Source of the DNA: SM23-32 sp964434535
Lineage (GTDB): Bacteria; Planctomycetota; Brocadiia; SM23-32
Length of the DNA stretch: 18,872 nt
Assembly (NCBI GenBank): GCA_964434535.1
Contig: CAYSWA010000044.1
Span: 1 to 18,872 of the forward strand
Direction of reading: 5' to 3'
The notes under the pieces were generated by a model. The model saw only the letters and a list, made by a program, of their open reading frames with translations, was not told where the DNA came from and did not search any database. The position numbers were made by a program, and so were the translations under genes. Of the stretch, positions 1-6,963 are shown piece after piece. Position 1 is the stretch's first letter, and each line of letters opens with the position of its first letter.

Positions 1-699
<699 letters not shown>

Positions 700-800
700 C
701 TATCGCGTCTCCGTGGGTGAGCGGGCGATGCAGAGGGGCGGCCGGCGCCGTCGGGCAGACGCCAGCGCCGGGAGCCGGAGCGCCTCCGGGCGGCCCCTGT

Positions 801-829
801 ATTATAGCACGGGGGCGTCGGGGCGCCAA
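801..829 (-). promoter_or_regulatory. Candidate sigma-70 promoter for ftsH
   Basis: Read on the minus strand: TTGGCG (829-824), a 17-base spacer, then a perfect TATAAT (806-801). It points towards ftsH and would leave a leader of roughly 95 bases. The AT-rich -10 stands out in a GC-rich stretch. This is inferred from sequence only. Confidence 0.6.
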
Positions 830-1013
830 GCAGAACGGCCCCGCCGCGGATCCGGCTCCCAGCTTCTTCCCAGCGCCGCCGCCGGCCGGCGCGCCTCGCC
901 GCGACGCCGCCCCCGCGCGGCCGGGCCCCACCTGAAAGCGCTGGCCCCGAGAGGCAGAAAGACCGCCCCTGGTGACTCAGAGCCGCTCTCGGCCCATCAG
1001 GGCCCTTTTGCCC

Positions 1014-1041
1014 TTGACATCGGGGCAGGGTCCCTTATAGT
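1014..1041 (+). promoter_or_regulatory. Strong sigma-70-type promoter of the pseudopilin gene
   Basis: TTGACA (1014-1019), a 16-base spacer, then TATAGT (1036-1041). The start codon follows about 60 bases downstream. The -35 element lies in a 14-base block, TTGCCCTTGACATC (1008-1021), that recurs exactly at the promoter of the HU gene (8883-8896). Confidence 0.72.
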
Positions 1042-1101
1042 ACATATTGAAGGCCGAGCACAGGCTGGGAATCATCATCTCCTACCGATCGGAGGTTCAG
1101 G

Positions 1102-2055
1102 ATGAAACGGGCGTTCACACTGATCGAGTTGCTTGTCGTCATCGCCATCATTGCCATCCTGGCGGCGCTGCTGATGCCGGCCCTCAACCGCGCGCGCCGC
1201 GAGGCGCAGAAGGCGTCGTGCATCAACAACCAGAGACAGACGGGCCTCTACCTGGCGATGTACCGCAATGACAACCGGGGCAGGATGACGAGCTGGTCGC
1301 AGGTCAATGCCGTTACCTACGGTGGCGAAAATTACACCGCCTATGACTCGTCGCTGTCGATCTCCATGCTCTCGCCGGCTTACGCGGACACGCAGGAGAT
1401 CTTCCTGTGTCCGGCCACCGAGAACGAGGCATTCTTCACCATGTTTGAAGCGCCGGCCGATTCCGCCGACCCGAGCTACACCGGCAGAATCATCAACTAC
1501 GACGGCGACCCCGACACCGACGAGTGGCGCATCGAGAGCGAGATCAGCGAGGCCAATGACTGCGACTACCTGATCGACCCGCGCGTGCCCGCCAACTCCC
1601 TCAGCAGCCGCGTGGTCTACGGCGACGGGCCGGACCTGGCTCGCCTCAGGGAGGTGCTGGGGGGCGACTTCGACGCGGCGGACCTCGCCAACCACGGCTA
1701 CGGCGCCGTCCTGCTCTTCTACGACGGCCACGTCGGTTTCGTGCGCATGGCCCGTGGCAGCGGTGCGACCCCGAACCTGGAGATCGCCGAAGGCGTGGAC
1801 CAGATCACCGTCGATGCGGACGTCTACGCCGACGACGACCATGATGAAGACGGCATCTACGGCGACGACGAACGGGCCGATTGCGACCTGGGAAACCACG
1901 TGAACTTCCATACCATGGCAGCCACGCCGAACATGAACGCCTACTGGCCCGGGCCGCACACGGAAATCCTGTCCTGGGACACGGTCGACTACGGCACGCT
2001 GGAGTTGAACGTGCCGGCGGGCGATTGGTGGAGCGACTACGACCCGGTCCAGTAG
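1102..2055 (+). CDS. Type II secretion/type IV pilus-like pseudopilin, large PVC-type prepilin
   Basis: A secreted or membrane-attached pseudopilin of 317 residues, of the kind abundant in Planctomycetota, Lentisphaerota and Verrucomicrobiota. The N-terminus MKRAFTLIELLVVIAIIAIL is a class III prepilin leader. Cleavage by prepilin peptidase is expected between Ala4 and Phe5, with Ala instead of the usual Gly at -1. Glu9 is the conserved E5 of the mature protein. A hydrophobic helix spans about residues 5-27. The globular part contains LFYDGHVGFV (205-214), the late motif typical of these proteins, followed by a very acidic stretch at 238-262 (nearly all Asp/Glu) that could bind Ca2+. GGAGG (1091-1095) lies 6 bases before the ATG. 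The gene stands alone, with its own promoter and a downstream hairpin, and no assembly genes are nearby. The partner system is unknown. Confidence 0.9.
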   Translation: MKRAFTLIELLVVIAIIAILAALLMPALNRARREAQKASCINNQRQTGLYLAMYRNDNRGRMTSWSQVNAVTYGGENYTAYDSSLSISMLSPAYADTQEIFLCPATENEAFFTMFEAPADSADPSYTGRIINYDGDPDTDEWRIESEISEANDCDYLIDPRVPANSLSSRVVYGDGPDLARLREVLGGDFDAADLANHGYGAVLLFYDGHVGFVRMARGSGATPNLEIAEGVDQITVDADVYADDDHDEDGIYGDDERADCDLGNHVNFHTMAATPNMNAYWPGPHTEILSWDTVDYGTLELNVPAGDWWSDYDPVQ

Positions 2056-2081
2056 GCTCAGTGCTGAACGCCCGATCACCC

Positions 2082-2110
2082 GCGGGGCGGCACGTTGCGT
2101 GCCGCCCCGC
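2082..2110 (+). terminator. Hairpin terminator after the pseudopilin gene
   Basis: A perfect 12-bp inverted repeat, GCGGGGCGGCAC (2082-2093) and GTGCCGCCCCGC (2099-2110), with a 5-base loop, 26 bases after the stop codon. It is very stable. Only a poor T-tract follows (CCGTTTCT from about 2124), so termination may be imperfect or the hairpin may protect the mRNA 3' end. Confidence 0.65.
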
Positions 2111-2151
2111 CTCCGTTCTGCCACCGTTTCTATAGATGGGGCCTCCGAGCG

Positions 2152-3051
2152 GTGGACGAACTCCCCTTCCCCGTCGGCTTCAAGCTCCAGCTCGGCTGGC
2201 GCGAGCAGGTGCGCCGCGGCGAGCTGCCCGCCCCCGGCGGGGAGCTCTACGGCCTGCTGCGGGGCAGCGGGCTCGCCTACGTCGAGTTCGGCGTGGGAAG
2301 CTGCCGGCGCCCGGCTGAGCAGGCCCTGCTGCGCCGCGAGGCCGCCGGCTGCCGGCAGTGGAACCTGGGCGCGACCATCCATCCCTACCTCGGCGGGCAG
2401 GAGAACCCGGCGCACTTCGGCGAGAGCGCGGAGCCCGAGGCGGCGCTCGAGTCGGTGCTGAGGGCCGCCGCGCTCGCCGCGCAGACCGTCGACGGCCCCT
2501 GCGGGCTCGTGCTGCACCCGGCCGAGGCGTCCTACCAGCAAGGCGCCCGCCCGGCGCCCCTTCGCGCCCGGCTGCTGGAGCGCTCGCAGCGCTTCGCGGC
2601 GGCGCTCGCGCGGGCCGCCGGCGAGCGGTTCCCCCGCGTCGAGCCCGCCCTCGAGCACCAGGTTCCCCCGGCGCCCGACGAACGGATCATCCGCATCGGC
2701 GACACCTTCCGCGAGCTGCTCCAGGCCGTGGCCGGCACGGGCCTGGGGCTCTGCTGGGATACGGGGCACTACCTGCTCAGCGTCGAGCGGCACGGCCAGG
2801 CCGGCCGGCCGCCCGCGCAGTTCGTGGGCCGCGTGCGGATGGTGCACCTCCACGACGTGGTCGAAGGGCGCGACCATCGCATCGTCTCTCGCGGCTCCAA
2901 AGATGTCCGCGAGCACCTGCTGACGCTCCGCGAGGCCGGCTTCCGGGGGCGGGTGACGCTGGAGTACTCGGCCGAGGCGATCGCCGAGGCCGGCGGCTTC
3001 GAGCCGGTGATCGAGCAATCGCTCGATGCGCTGCGCGGCTGGCTGGCCTGA
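2152..3051 (+). CDS. Sugar phosphate isomerase/epimerase-like TIM barrel protein
   Basis: A protein of the xylose isomerase-like TIM barrel family (AP endonuclease family 2 fold), about 299 residues and full length for the family. These are metal-dependent isomerases, epimerases or dehydratases acting on sugars or inositols; the substrate cannot be read here. Likely metal ligands are visible: Glu168 in LEHQ, Asp203 and His206 in CWDTGHY, His232/His234 in MVHLHDV, and Glu271 in TLEYS. I chose the GTG at 2152 because the fold begins at FPVGFKLQL. An upstream in-frame TTG at 2095 lies in the loop of the terminator hairpin. No clear Shine-Dalgarno precedes the GTG, so the start is uncertain. A TATAGA at 2131-2136 could be a -10 but has no matching -35. 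The gene is unrelated to the shorter isomerase remnant at 5797-6039 except by fold. Confidence 0.8.
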   Translation: MDELPFPVGFKLQLGWREQVRRGELPAPGGELYGLLRGSGLAYVEFGVGSCRRPAEQALLRREAAGCRQWNLGATIHPYLGGQENPAHFGESAEPEAALESVLRAAALAAQTVDGPCGLVLHPAEASYQQGARPAPLRARLLERSQRFAAALARAAGERFPRVEPALEHQVPPAPDERIIRIGDTFRELLQAVAGTGLGLCWDTGHYLLSVERHGQAGRPPAQFVGRVRMVHLHDVVEGRDHRIVSRGSKDVREHLLTLREAGFRGRVTLEYSAEAIAEAGGFEPVIEQSLDALRGWLA

Positions 3052-3082
3052 CGGCCGCCGCCCGGGGCGCGCGTGGAGGGGG

Positions 3083-3176
3083 TGGCGGAGAGGGAGGGAT
3101 TCGAACCCTCGGCCCGGGTTGATACCCGAGCACGCGGTTTCCAACCGCGCTCCTTCGACCGCTCGGACACCTCTCC
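3083..3176 (-). tRNA. tRNA-Ser (anticodon GGA)
   Basis: A minus-strand tRNA of 94 bases including an encoded CCA (3085-3083). The acceptor stem GGAGAGG (3176-3170) pairs with CCTCTCC (3093-3087). The T-loop GGTTCGAATCC and the anticodon loop TTGGAAA give anticodon GGA (3142-3140), which reads UCC and UCU. A long variable arm, TGCTCGGGTATCAACCCGGGC, confirms a class II tRNA; together with the anticodon this is serine. Confidence 0.96.
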
Positions 3177-3182
3177 GCACCC

Positions 3183-3212
3183 ATGTTACCCCCCGCCTCG
3201 GCGAACTGTCAA
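3183..3212 (-). promoter_or_regulatory. Promoter of tRNA-Ser
   Basis: On the minus strand: consensus TTGACA (3212-3207), an 18-base spacer, then TAACAT (3188-3183). The tRNA 5' end lies 6 bases after the -10, so transcription starts at or next to the mature 5' end. Confidence 0.7.
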
Positions 3213-3235
3213 CGCGAGCGCGCCCGGCGGGCTGC

Positions 3236-3264
3236 TTGCGCGCCCGGCCGCGATGATGTACCGT
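3236..3264 (+). promoter_or_regulatory. Candidate promoter of the HAD/polyprenyl synthase/tlyA operon
   Basis: TTGCGC (3236-3241), a 17-base spacer, then TACCGT (3259-3264). It is a moderate match, divergent from the tRNA-Ser promoter. If real, transcription begins near 3271. That is downstream of the alternative GTG at 3263 and favours the start at 3305. Confidence 0.4.
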
Positions 3265-3304
3265 GAATGCGGTGCCCCCTGGCTCTGTCCGCGAGGCGAG
3301 AACC

Positions 3305-4168
3305 GTGCGCGAGCGACCCGACGTGCCCTACAGGCTGGTGGCGCTGGACGCCGACGGCACGGTGCTGGACAGCGACCAGCGGGTGAGGCCCGAGCTGAAG
3401 TCCGTGCTGGAGCAGCTAACGCAGATGGGCGTCCACACGGTGCTCTGCACGGGGCGGCGGTGGCGCAGCGCGCTGCCGGTTCTTCGGGAGCTCGAACACG
3501 CCCACCCGGTCGCCGTCTGCGCGGGCGGGGCGCTGGTGAAGCGGGCCGACGACGGGCGCACGCTCCACATCGCGCCGCTGGCGCTGGAGTCCGCCCGGCT
3601 GGCCTGCGAGCTGTTCAGGGACGGCGGGCTGGCGCCGCTGCTTCTCTACGACCGGCCGCTGGAGGAGTGCGACCTGAAGGTCTCGCGGCTCGACCGCGAG
3701 CTGGTCGAGCAGTTGCCCTACAGCGCCGAGGAGCGCTCCGCGCAGATGGAGTGGTACCACGGTCGGTTCCCCGGCGACGAGGAGCCGCCGCTCGCCGTCT
3801 ACGCCCTGGCCGACAAGGAGAGCATCCTGCGGGCGGAGGCCGGCGTGGCGCGGGGCATCGGCGAGCAGGGCATCGTGGCCGCCCTCCACCGCCTGCGCTA
3901 CGGGGCCCTGAGCGCGCTGGAGGTGCACGACCCCGCCGCCACCAAGTGGCACGCGCTGGAGTGGCTGCTGGACTGGTGGGACATGCAGGCCGGCGAGGTG
4001 GTGGCCATCGGCGACGACGTGAACGACATCCCCATGCTCGCCGCCGCCGGGCTCTCGTTCGCCATGGGCGACGCGCCCGAACGCGTCAAGGGCGTCGCCC
4101 GGCGCGTGACCGCCACCAGCGACGCCCACGGGGTCGCCCTCGCCCTGAAGGAAGCGTTCGACCTGTGA
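3305..4168 (+). CDS. HAD-superfamily phosphatase, Cof/YidA type
   Basis: A cytosolic phosphatase of the Cof-like HAD group (C2 cap), 287 residues, the usual size. It probably dephosphorylates sugar phosphates or cofactor phosphates; the substrate cannot be deduced. All four HAD motifs are present: DADGT (Asp15 nucleophile, Asp17 acid/base), CTGRR (Thr49), Lys214 in ATKWHAL, and the Mg2+-binding GDDVNDIPML (Asp237, Asp238, Asp241). The cap lies between about residues 80 and 200. I chose the GTG at 3305 (AGG about 8 bases upstream); an in-frame GTG at 3263 would add 14 residues of no visible value. Its stop TGA overlaps a GTG of the next gene, suggesting translational coupling with the prenyl synthase. 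Confidence 0.87.
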   Translation: MRERPDVPYRLVALDADGTVLDSDQRVRPELKSVLEQLTQMGVHTVLCTGRRWRSALPVLRELEHAHPVAVCAGGALVKRADDGRTLHIAPLALESARLACELFRDGGLAPLLLYDRPLEECDLKVSRLDRELVEQLPYSAEERSAQMEWYHGRFPGDEEPPLAVYALADKESILRAEAGVARGIGEQGIVAALHRLRYGALSALEVHDPAATKWHALEWLLDWWDMQAGEVVAIGDDVNDIPMLAAAGLSFAMGDAPERVKGVARRVTATSDAHGVALALKEAFDL

Positions 4169-4188
4169 AAACAGCAATGGAGACGGCC

Positions 4189-5193
4189 ATGGGCGAGGGC
4201 GACGGCCTGCGGGCGCTCGGCGAGGAGCTGGCCGAGGCCGGCCGTCGCATCGACCCCGTCCTGGCGGAACTGCTCCCCCGGCGGGGCGTGCCCTTCCTCT
4301 GCGGGGCGATCTGGCACCACCTGGAAACCGGCGGCAAGCGCCTGCGCCCGGCCATCTGCCTGCTGACCTGCGAGCGCCTCGGCGGGCGGTCGGAAGACGC
4401 GCTGCCCTTCGCCGCCGCCGTCGAGATCCTCCACAACATGCTGCTGGTGCACGACGATCTGGAGGACGGCGACACGGTGCGGCGCGACCGGGAGACGGTC
4501 TGGGCCCGCTATGGGGTCGCGAACGCGGTGAACGTCGGCGACTACATGCTCGGCGTCGCCTACCGCGCGATCCTGCGAACGCCGGGCGAGGCGCAGACCG
4601 TGACGCGGCTCACGGATGCCTTCACCGACGCCTTCGCGACGACCTGCCGGGGCCAGGCGCTCGACATCAACTGGCGGGGCAAGCCCGACCTGACCGTGGC
4701 GGAGTACATGGAGCTGGTCACGCTCAAGACCGGGCGCTACCTGGCGCTCGGCATGGTCGGCGGCGCGCTGATCGCCGGGGCGGACGAGGCGACGGTGGCG
4801 CTGCTGCGCGAGCTGGCCGGCGAGATGGGCCCGGCCTTCCAGATCCGGGACGACCTGATCGACCTGACCGCCGGCAAGGGGCGCGGCGGCACGACCGGCA
4901 ACGACGTGCGCGAGGGCAAGCCGAGCATACTCTACGCCCATGCGCTGGCGGCGGCCGATCCCGAGCAGCGCCACGAGCTGGCGCGGATCATGTCCACGCC
5001 CCGCGAGGAGACGGCCGAGGAGGACGTCGCCCGCGCCCGCGAGCTCTACCGCGAGCTGGGGGCGCCCGAGCGGGCCCGCGCCGACGCCGACCGGCTCGTC
5101 GAGCAGGCGCTCGAGACGGTCGAGCGGCTGCCCGTGCGCGACAAGGGGTTCTTCGGCGACCTGTGCCGCTACATGGTCGAGCGCACGAAGTAG
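4189..5193 (+). CDS. Polyprenyl (farnesyl/geranylgeranyl-type) diphosphate synthase
   Basis: A trans-isoprenyl diphosphate synthase that condenses isopentenyl diphosphate with an allylic diphosphate, feeding quinone, carotenoid or undecaprenyl lipid synthesis. It has 334 residues from the ATG at 4189. GGKRLRP marks the IPP-binding region. The first aspartate-rich motif is DDLED (89-93, in LVHDDLEDGD) and the second is DDLID (221-225, in FQIRDDLIDL). The first motif is of the simple DDxxD form and the residues before it (NMLLVH) carry no obvious bulky chain-length plug. I cannot tell C15 from C20 or longer products. GGAG (4179-4182) lies 6 bases before the chosen ATG. An in-frame ATG at 4177 and a GTG at 4165 that overlaps the HAD stop are alternatives. 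It is followed directly by the tlyA homologue, as in known ispA-tlyA clusters. Confidence 0.9.
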   Translation: MGEGDGLRALGEELAEAGRRIDPVLAELLPRRGVPFLCGAIWHHLETGGKRLRPAICLLTCERLGGRSEDALPFAAAVEILHNMLLVHDDLEDGDTVRRDRETVWARYGVANAVNVGDYMLGVAYRAILRTPGEAQTVTRLTDAFTDAFATTCRGQALDINWRGKPDLTVAEYMELVTLKTGRYLALGMVGGALIAGADEATVALLRELAGEMGPAFQIRDDLIDLTAGKGRGGTTGNDVREGKPSILYAHALAAADPEQRHELARIMSTPREETAEEDVARARELYRELGAPERARADADRLVEQALETVERLPVRDKGFFGDLCRYMVERTK

Positions 5194-5819
5194 GGGGGAG
5201 GGGCGCCATCGCGGACGGCGACCGCTACGTGAGCCGCGGCGGGGAGAAGCTCAAGTTCGCCGTCGACCATCTCGGGCTCGACCTGGAGGGCGTGGCCGCG
5301 GCCGACTTCGGCTGCCACGTCGGCGGGTTCACCGACTGCCTGCTCCTGGAGGGCGCCTCGCGCGTCTACTCCGTGGACACGGGCTACGGCGTGCTCGCCT
5401 GGAAGCTGCGCCAGGACGAGCGCGTCGTCGTGATGGAGCGCACGAACGCGATGCACGTCGAGCTGCCCGAGCCGGTCGACCTGGTGGCGATCGACGTGGC
5501 CTGGACGCCCCAGCGGCGCATCCTGCCGAACGCGCTGAAGCAGGCGAAGGCCGGGGGTGAGATCCTCTCGCTGCTCAAGCCCCAGTACGAGGCCCCGCCG
5601 GAACTGGTGCGCCGGGGCCGCGTCGAGCCGGTCGACTTCGCCGGCGTGGTCGAGCAGGTGAGCGGCGAGCTGGCGGGGATGGGCATCCACGTGCGCGAGG
5701 TCGTCTGCCTGCCGCACGAGCGCAAGAGCAAGAACCCCGAGGCGTTCCTCCACATTCGCTGCGCCGAATGCGGCCCGCCCGGCAGCACGGAGCGGTTCAG
5801 CCCGTCAGCTCCCGCATGA
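5163..5819 (+). CDS. TlyA-family rRNA 2'-O-methyltransferase lacking the S4 domain
   Basis: An S-adenosylmethionine-dependent methyltransferase of the TlyA/FtsJ type; TlyA methylates 16S/23S rRNA ribose. Seen: YVSRGGEKL (TlyA entry motif), the SAM-binding DFGCHVGGFTDCLL, YSVDTGYGVLAWKLRQD, and the K-D-K-E catalytic set at about Lys29, Asp111, Lys139 (LLKPQYE) and Glu193 (NPEAFLHI). Classical TlyA starts with a roughly 60-residue S4 RNA-binding domain; none is present here or in the upstream frames. The start is unclear. The only upstream canonical codon is a GTG at 5163, overlapping the previous gene by 31 bases without a good ribosome site. An excellent GGGGGAGGGG (5194-5203) stands 4 bases before an in-frame ATC at 5208, giving (M)ADGDRYVSRGG. 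The 3' end overlaps the convergent isomerase remnant by 23 bases. Family call firm, start weak. Confidence 0.82.
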   Translation: MPLHGRAHEVGGRGAIADGDRYVSRGGEKLKFAVDHLGLDLEGVAAADFGCHVGGFTDCLLLEGASRVYSVDTGYGVLAWKLRQDERVVVMERTNAMHVELPEPVDLVAIDVAWTPQRRILPNALKQAKAGGEILSLLKPQYEAPPELVRRGRVEPVDFAGVVEQVSGELAGMGIHVREVVCLPHERKSKNPEAFLHIRCAECGPPGSTERFSPSAPA

Positions 5820-6039
5820 ACTCCAGGCTCGTCCGGGCACTGTCGATCGGGTCGCCGGGGCAGGCGTCCTGCTCCACGCAGTAGACCTCGACGCCGGCTT
5901 GCTGGGACGCCTCGCGGACGGGCGGCCAGTCGAGGATCCCGTTGCCGATCTGCTTCACGCGCTCCAACGTGCCCCCGTAGTCCTGCGAGAGCAGCTCGCG
6001 CACGGTGTAGAGCTGGAGTGCGACGGGTATGGGGGCCAT
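5797..6039 (-). pseudogene. Internally deleted sugar phosphate isomerase/epimerase (80 residues)
   Basis: The first part, PVALQLYTVRELL, with a following EIG-like turn, is the start of a xylose isomerase-like TIM barrel protein. The rest (GNGILDW, EVYCVEQDACPGDP, ARTSLEFMREL) is the extreme C-terminus of the same family. The roughly 190 residues that normally lie between, with all central barrel strands and most metal ligands, are missing. The reading frame remains open across the joint at about residue 32. The ATG at 6039 has a good AGGAG 6 bases upstream, so the gene could still be translated. I read it as an in-frame deletion remnant; a functional mini-protein is possible but less likely. 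An in-frame GTG at 6066 would add 9 residues. It is the last gene of the pyrC-led minus-strand run and overlaps the tlyA 3' end. Confidence 0.72.
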
Positions 6040-6102
6040 GGCGCGCTCCTGTGGCTGGGTGGACACGGACGGCGCGCCATCATGCGCCGGCCCGGGCGGG
6101 GC

Positions 6103-6939
6103 TCAGGATGCCGGCGCGGCTTCGCCGGTGGGGAGCGTCAGCTCCTCCAGGACCTCGGGCGGCAGGTCCTCGCGCCGCAGCTCCAGGCCGAACGGCGTGC
6201 CCTGCACCAGCACCTCGCCTCCCTCGGTGGCCCACGAGGACCAGCGGTTGCCCCCCGTGGCGAAGCTCAGTTGGAGCACTCGCACCTCGCGCCCGTCGAT
6301 CTCCAGCTCGCGCACGCGGTCCACCGTCCCGATCACGCGCTGGAGCGAGCCGGCCACCGGGTTGACCATGTCGAAGCTCCACGTCAGCCCGGCCCTGGCC
6401 GCGCTCAGGTCGGGCAGGGCGGTCATCGGGCCGAGCGCCTGGCCGACCAGGTTGCCCTGGTCGAAGGGCAGCGTCGTGCGCACGCGCCGCTCGCCCGTGC
6501 GGCCGGTGACCAGTATCTCATCGCCGCGCACGGTGCCCTGGAGCGTGGTGTCGAGCAGTTGCGACTCGGCCGCGAAGTAGGTCAGGCCCCGCAGGGGCGA
6601 GACGCCCGCGCGGAACGTGACGTCGAGCGTGCCCACCACGCCGATCAGGTAGCGGGCGGCGGGCGTGAGCCGGATCTCGGAGTCGGTGCGGATCGAGATC
6701 GTCCCGTCGTCCTGGCGGCGGAAGGTCGTGGTCGAGCTGCCGAGCCGCGTGGCGCCGAAGTAGATGCCCCACGAGGTCGAGCGTTCGTCCTGGCCCGGGG
6801 CGAGCAGGGCGTCGTAGTCGGGCTGCACGGCCTCCGCCGGGGGCATGCCCAGGTGGCGCCTGAGCAGGGCGCCCCACATCACCGCGAAGAACGCGGTGAC
6901 GGCGAGCACGACCGCGTAGCGCAGGATCCTGTTGAGCAT
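6103..6939 (-). CDS. Membrane-anchored protein of unknown function
   Basis: 278 residues that I do not recognise as a named family. An N-terminal hydrophobic helix (about residues 7-25, RYAVVLAVTAFFAVMWGALL) suggests an inner-membrane anchor or uncleaved signal. The remainder is a predicted beta-rich extracytoplasmic domain with WGIYFGATRLGSSTTTF near residue 57 and regularly alternating polar and hydrophobic strands. No cysteines or obvious catalytic motif are visible. It lies 24 bases after the NYN-like gene and in the same direction as pyrC, so it is probably cotranscribed. The ribosome site (GAAAGAG) is weak. Confidence 0.7.
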   Translation of the reverse strand: MLNRILRYAVVLAVTAFFAVMWGALLRRHLGMPPAEAVQPDYDALLAPGQDERSTSWGIYFGATRLGSSTTTFRRQDDGTISIRTDSEIRLTPAARYLIGVVGTLDVTFRAGVSPLRGLTYFAAESQLLDTTLQGTVRGDEILVTGRTGERRVRTTLPFDQGNLVGQALGPMTALPDLSAARAGLTWSFDMVNPVAGSLQRVIGTVDRVRELEIDGREVRVLQLSFATGGNRWSSWATEGGEVLVQGTPFGLELRREDLPPEVLEELTLPTGEAAPAS

Positions 6940-6963
6940 CGCTCTTTCGCGTCTGCCGGAGGG

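Larger units (their letters stand above)
700..1101. other. Intergenic region between divergent ftsH and pseudopilin genes
   Basis: About 400 bases without a convincing gene. Short ORFs here are GC-driven shadows with no recognisable domain. The region holds the minus-strand ftsH promoter (801-829) and the plus-strand pseudopilin promoter (1014-1041). Between them is GC-rich, low-complexity sequence in which I see no further structure beyond a weak 5-bp hairpin at 991-1004 followed by TTTT. Confidence 0.6.

Noticed and set aside
991..1009. Possible terminator GGCCC-ATCA-GGGCC followed by CTTTT
   Set aside because: The stem is only 5 bp, no plus-strand gene lies upstream, and it stands before the pseudopilin promoter; too weak to call.
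2095..2151. Upstream TTG start for the TIM barrel gene
   Set aside because: The codon lies in the loop of the pseudopilin terminator hairpin and adds residues with no family similarity.
1075..3180. 701-codon open frame on the minus strand
   Set aside because: It overlaps the pseudopilin, terminator, TIM barrel and tRNA-Ser; composition is typical of an antisense shadow.
3073..4164. Long N-terminal extension of the prenyl synthase frame
   Set aside because: It runs through the tRNA-Ser and the HAD gene in another frame and is Arg/Ala-rich. The synthase proper begins near 4165-4189.
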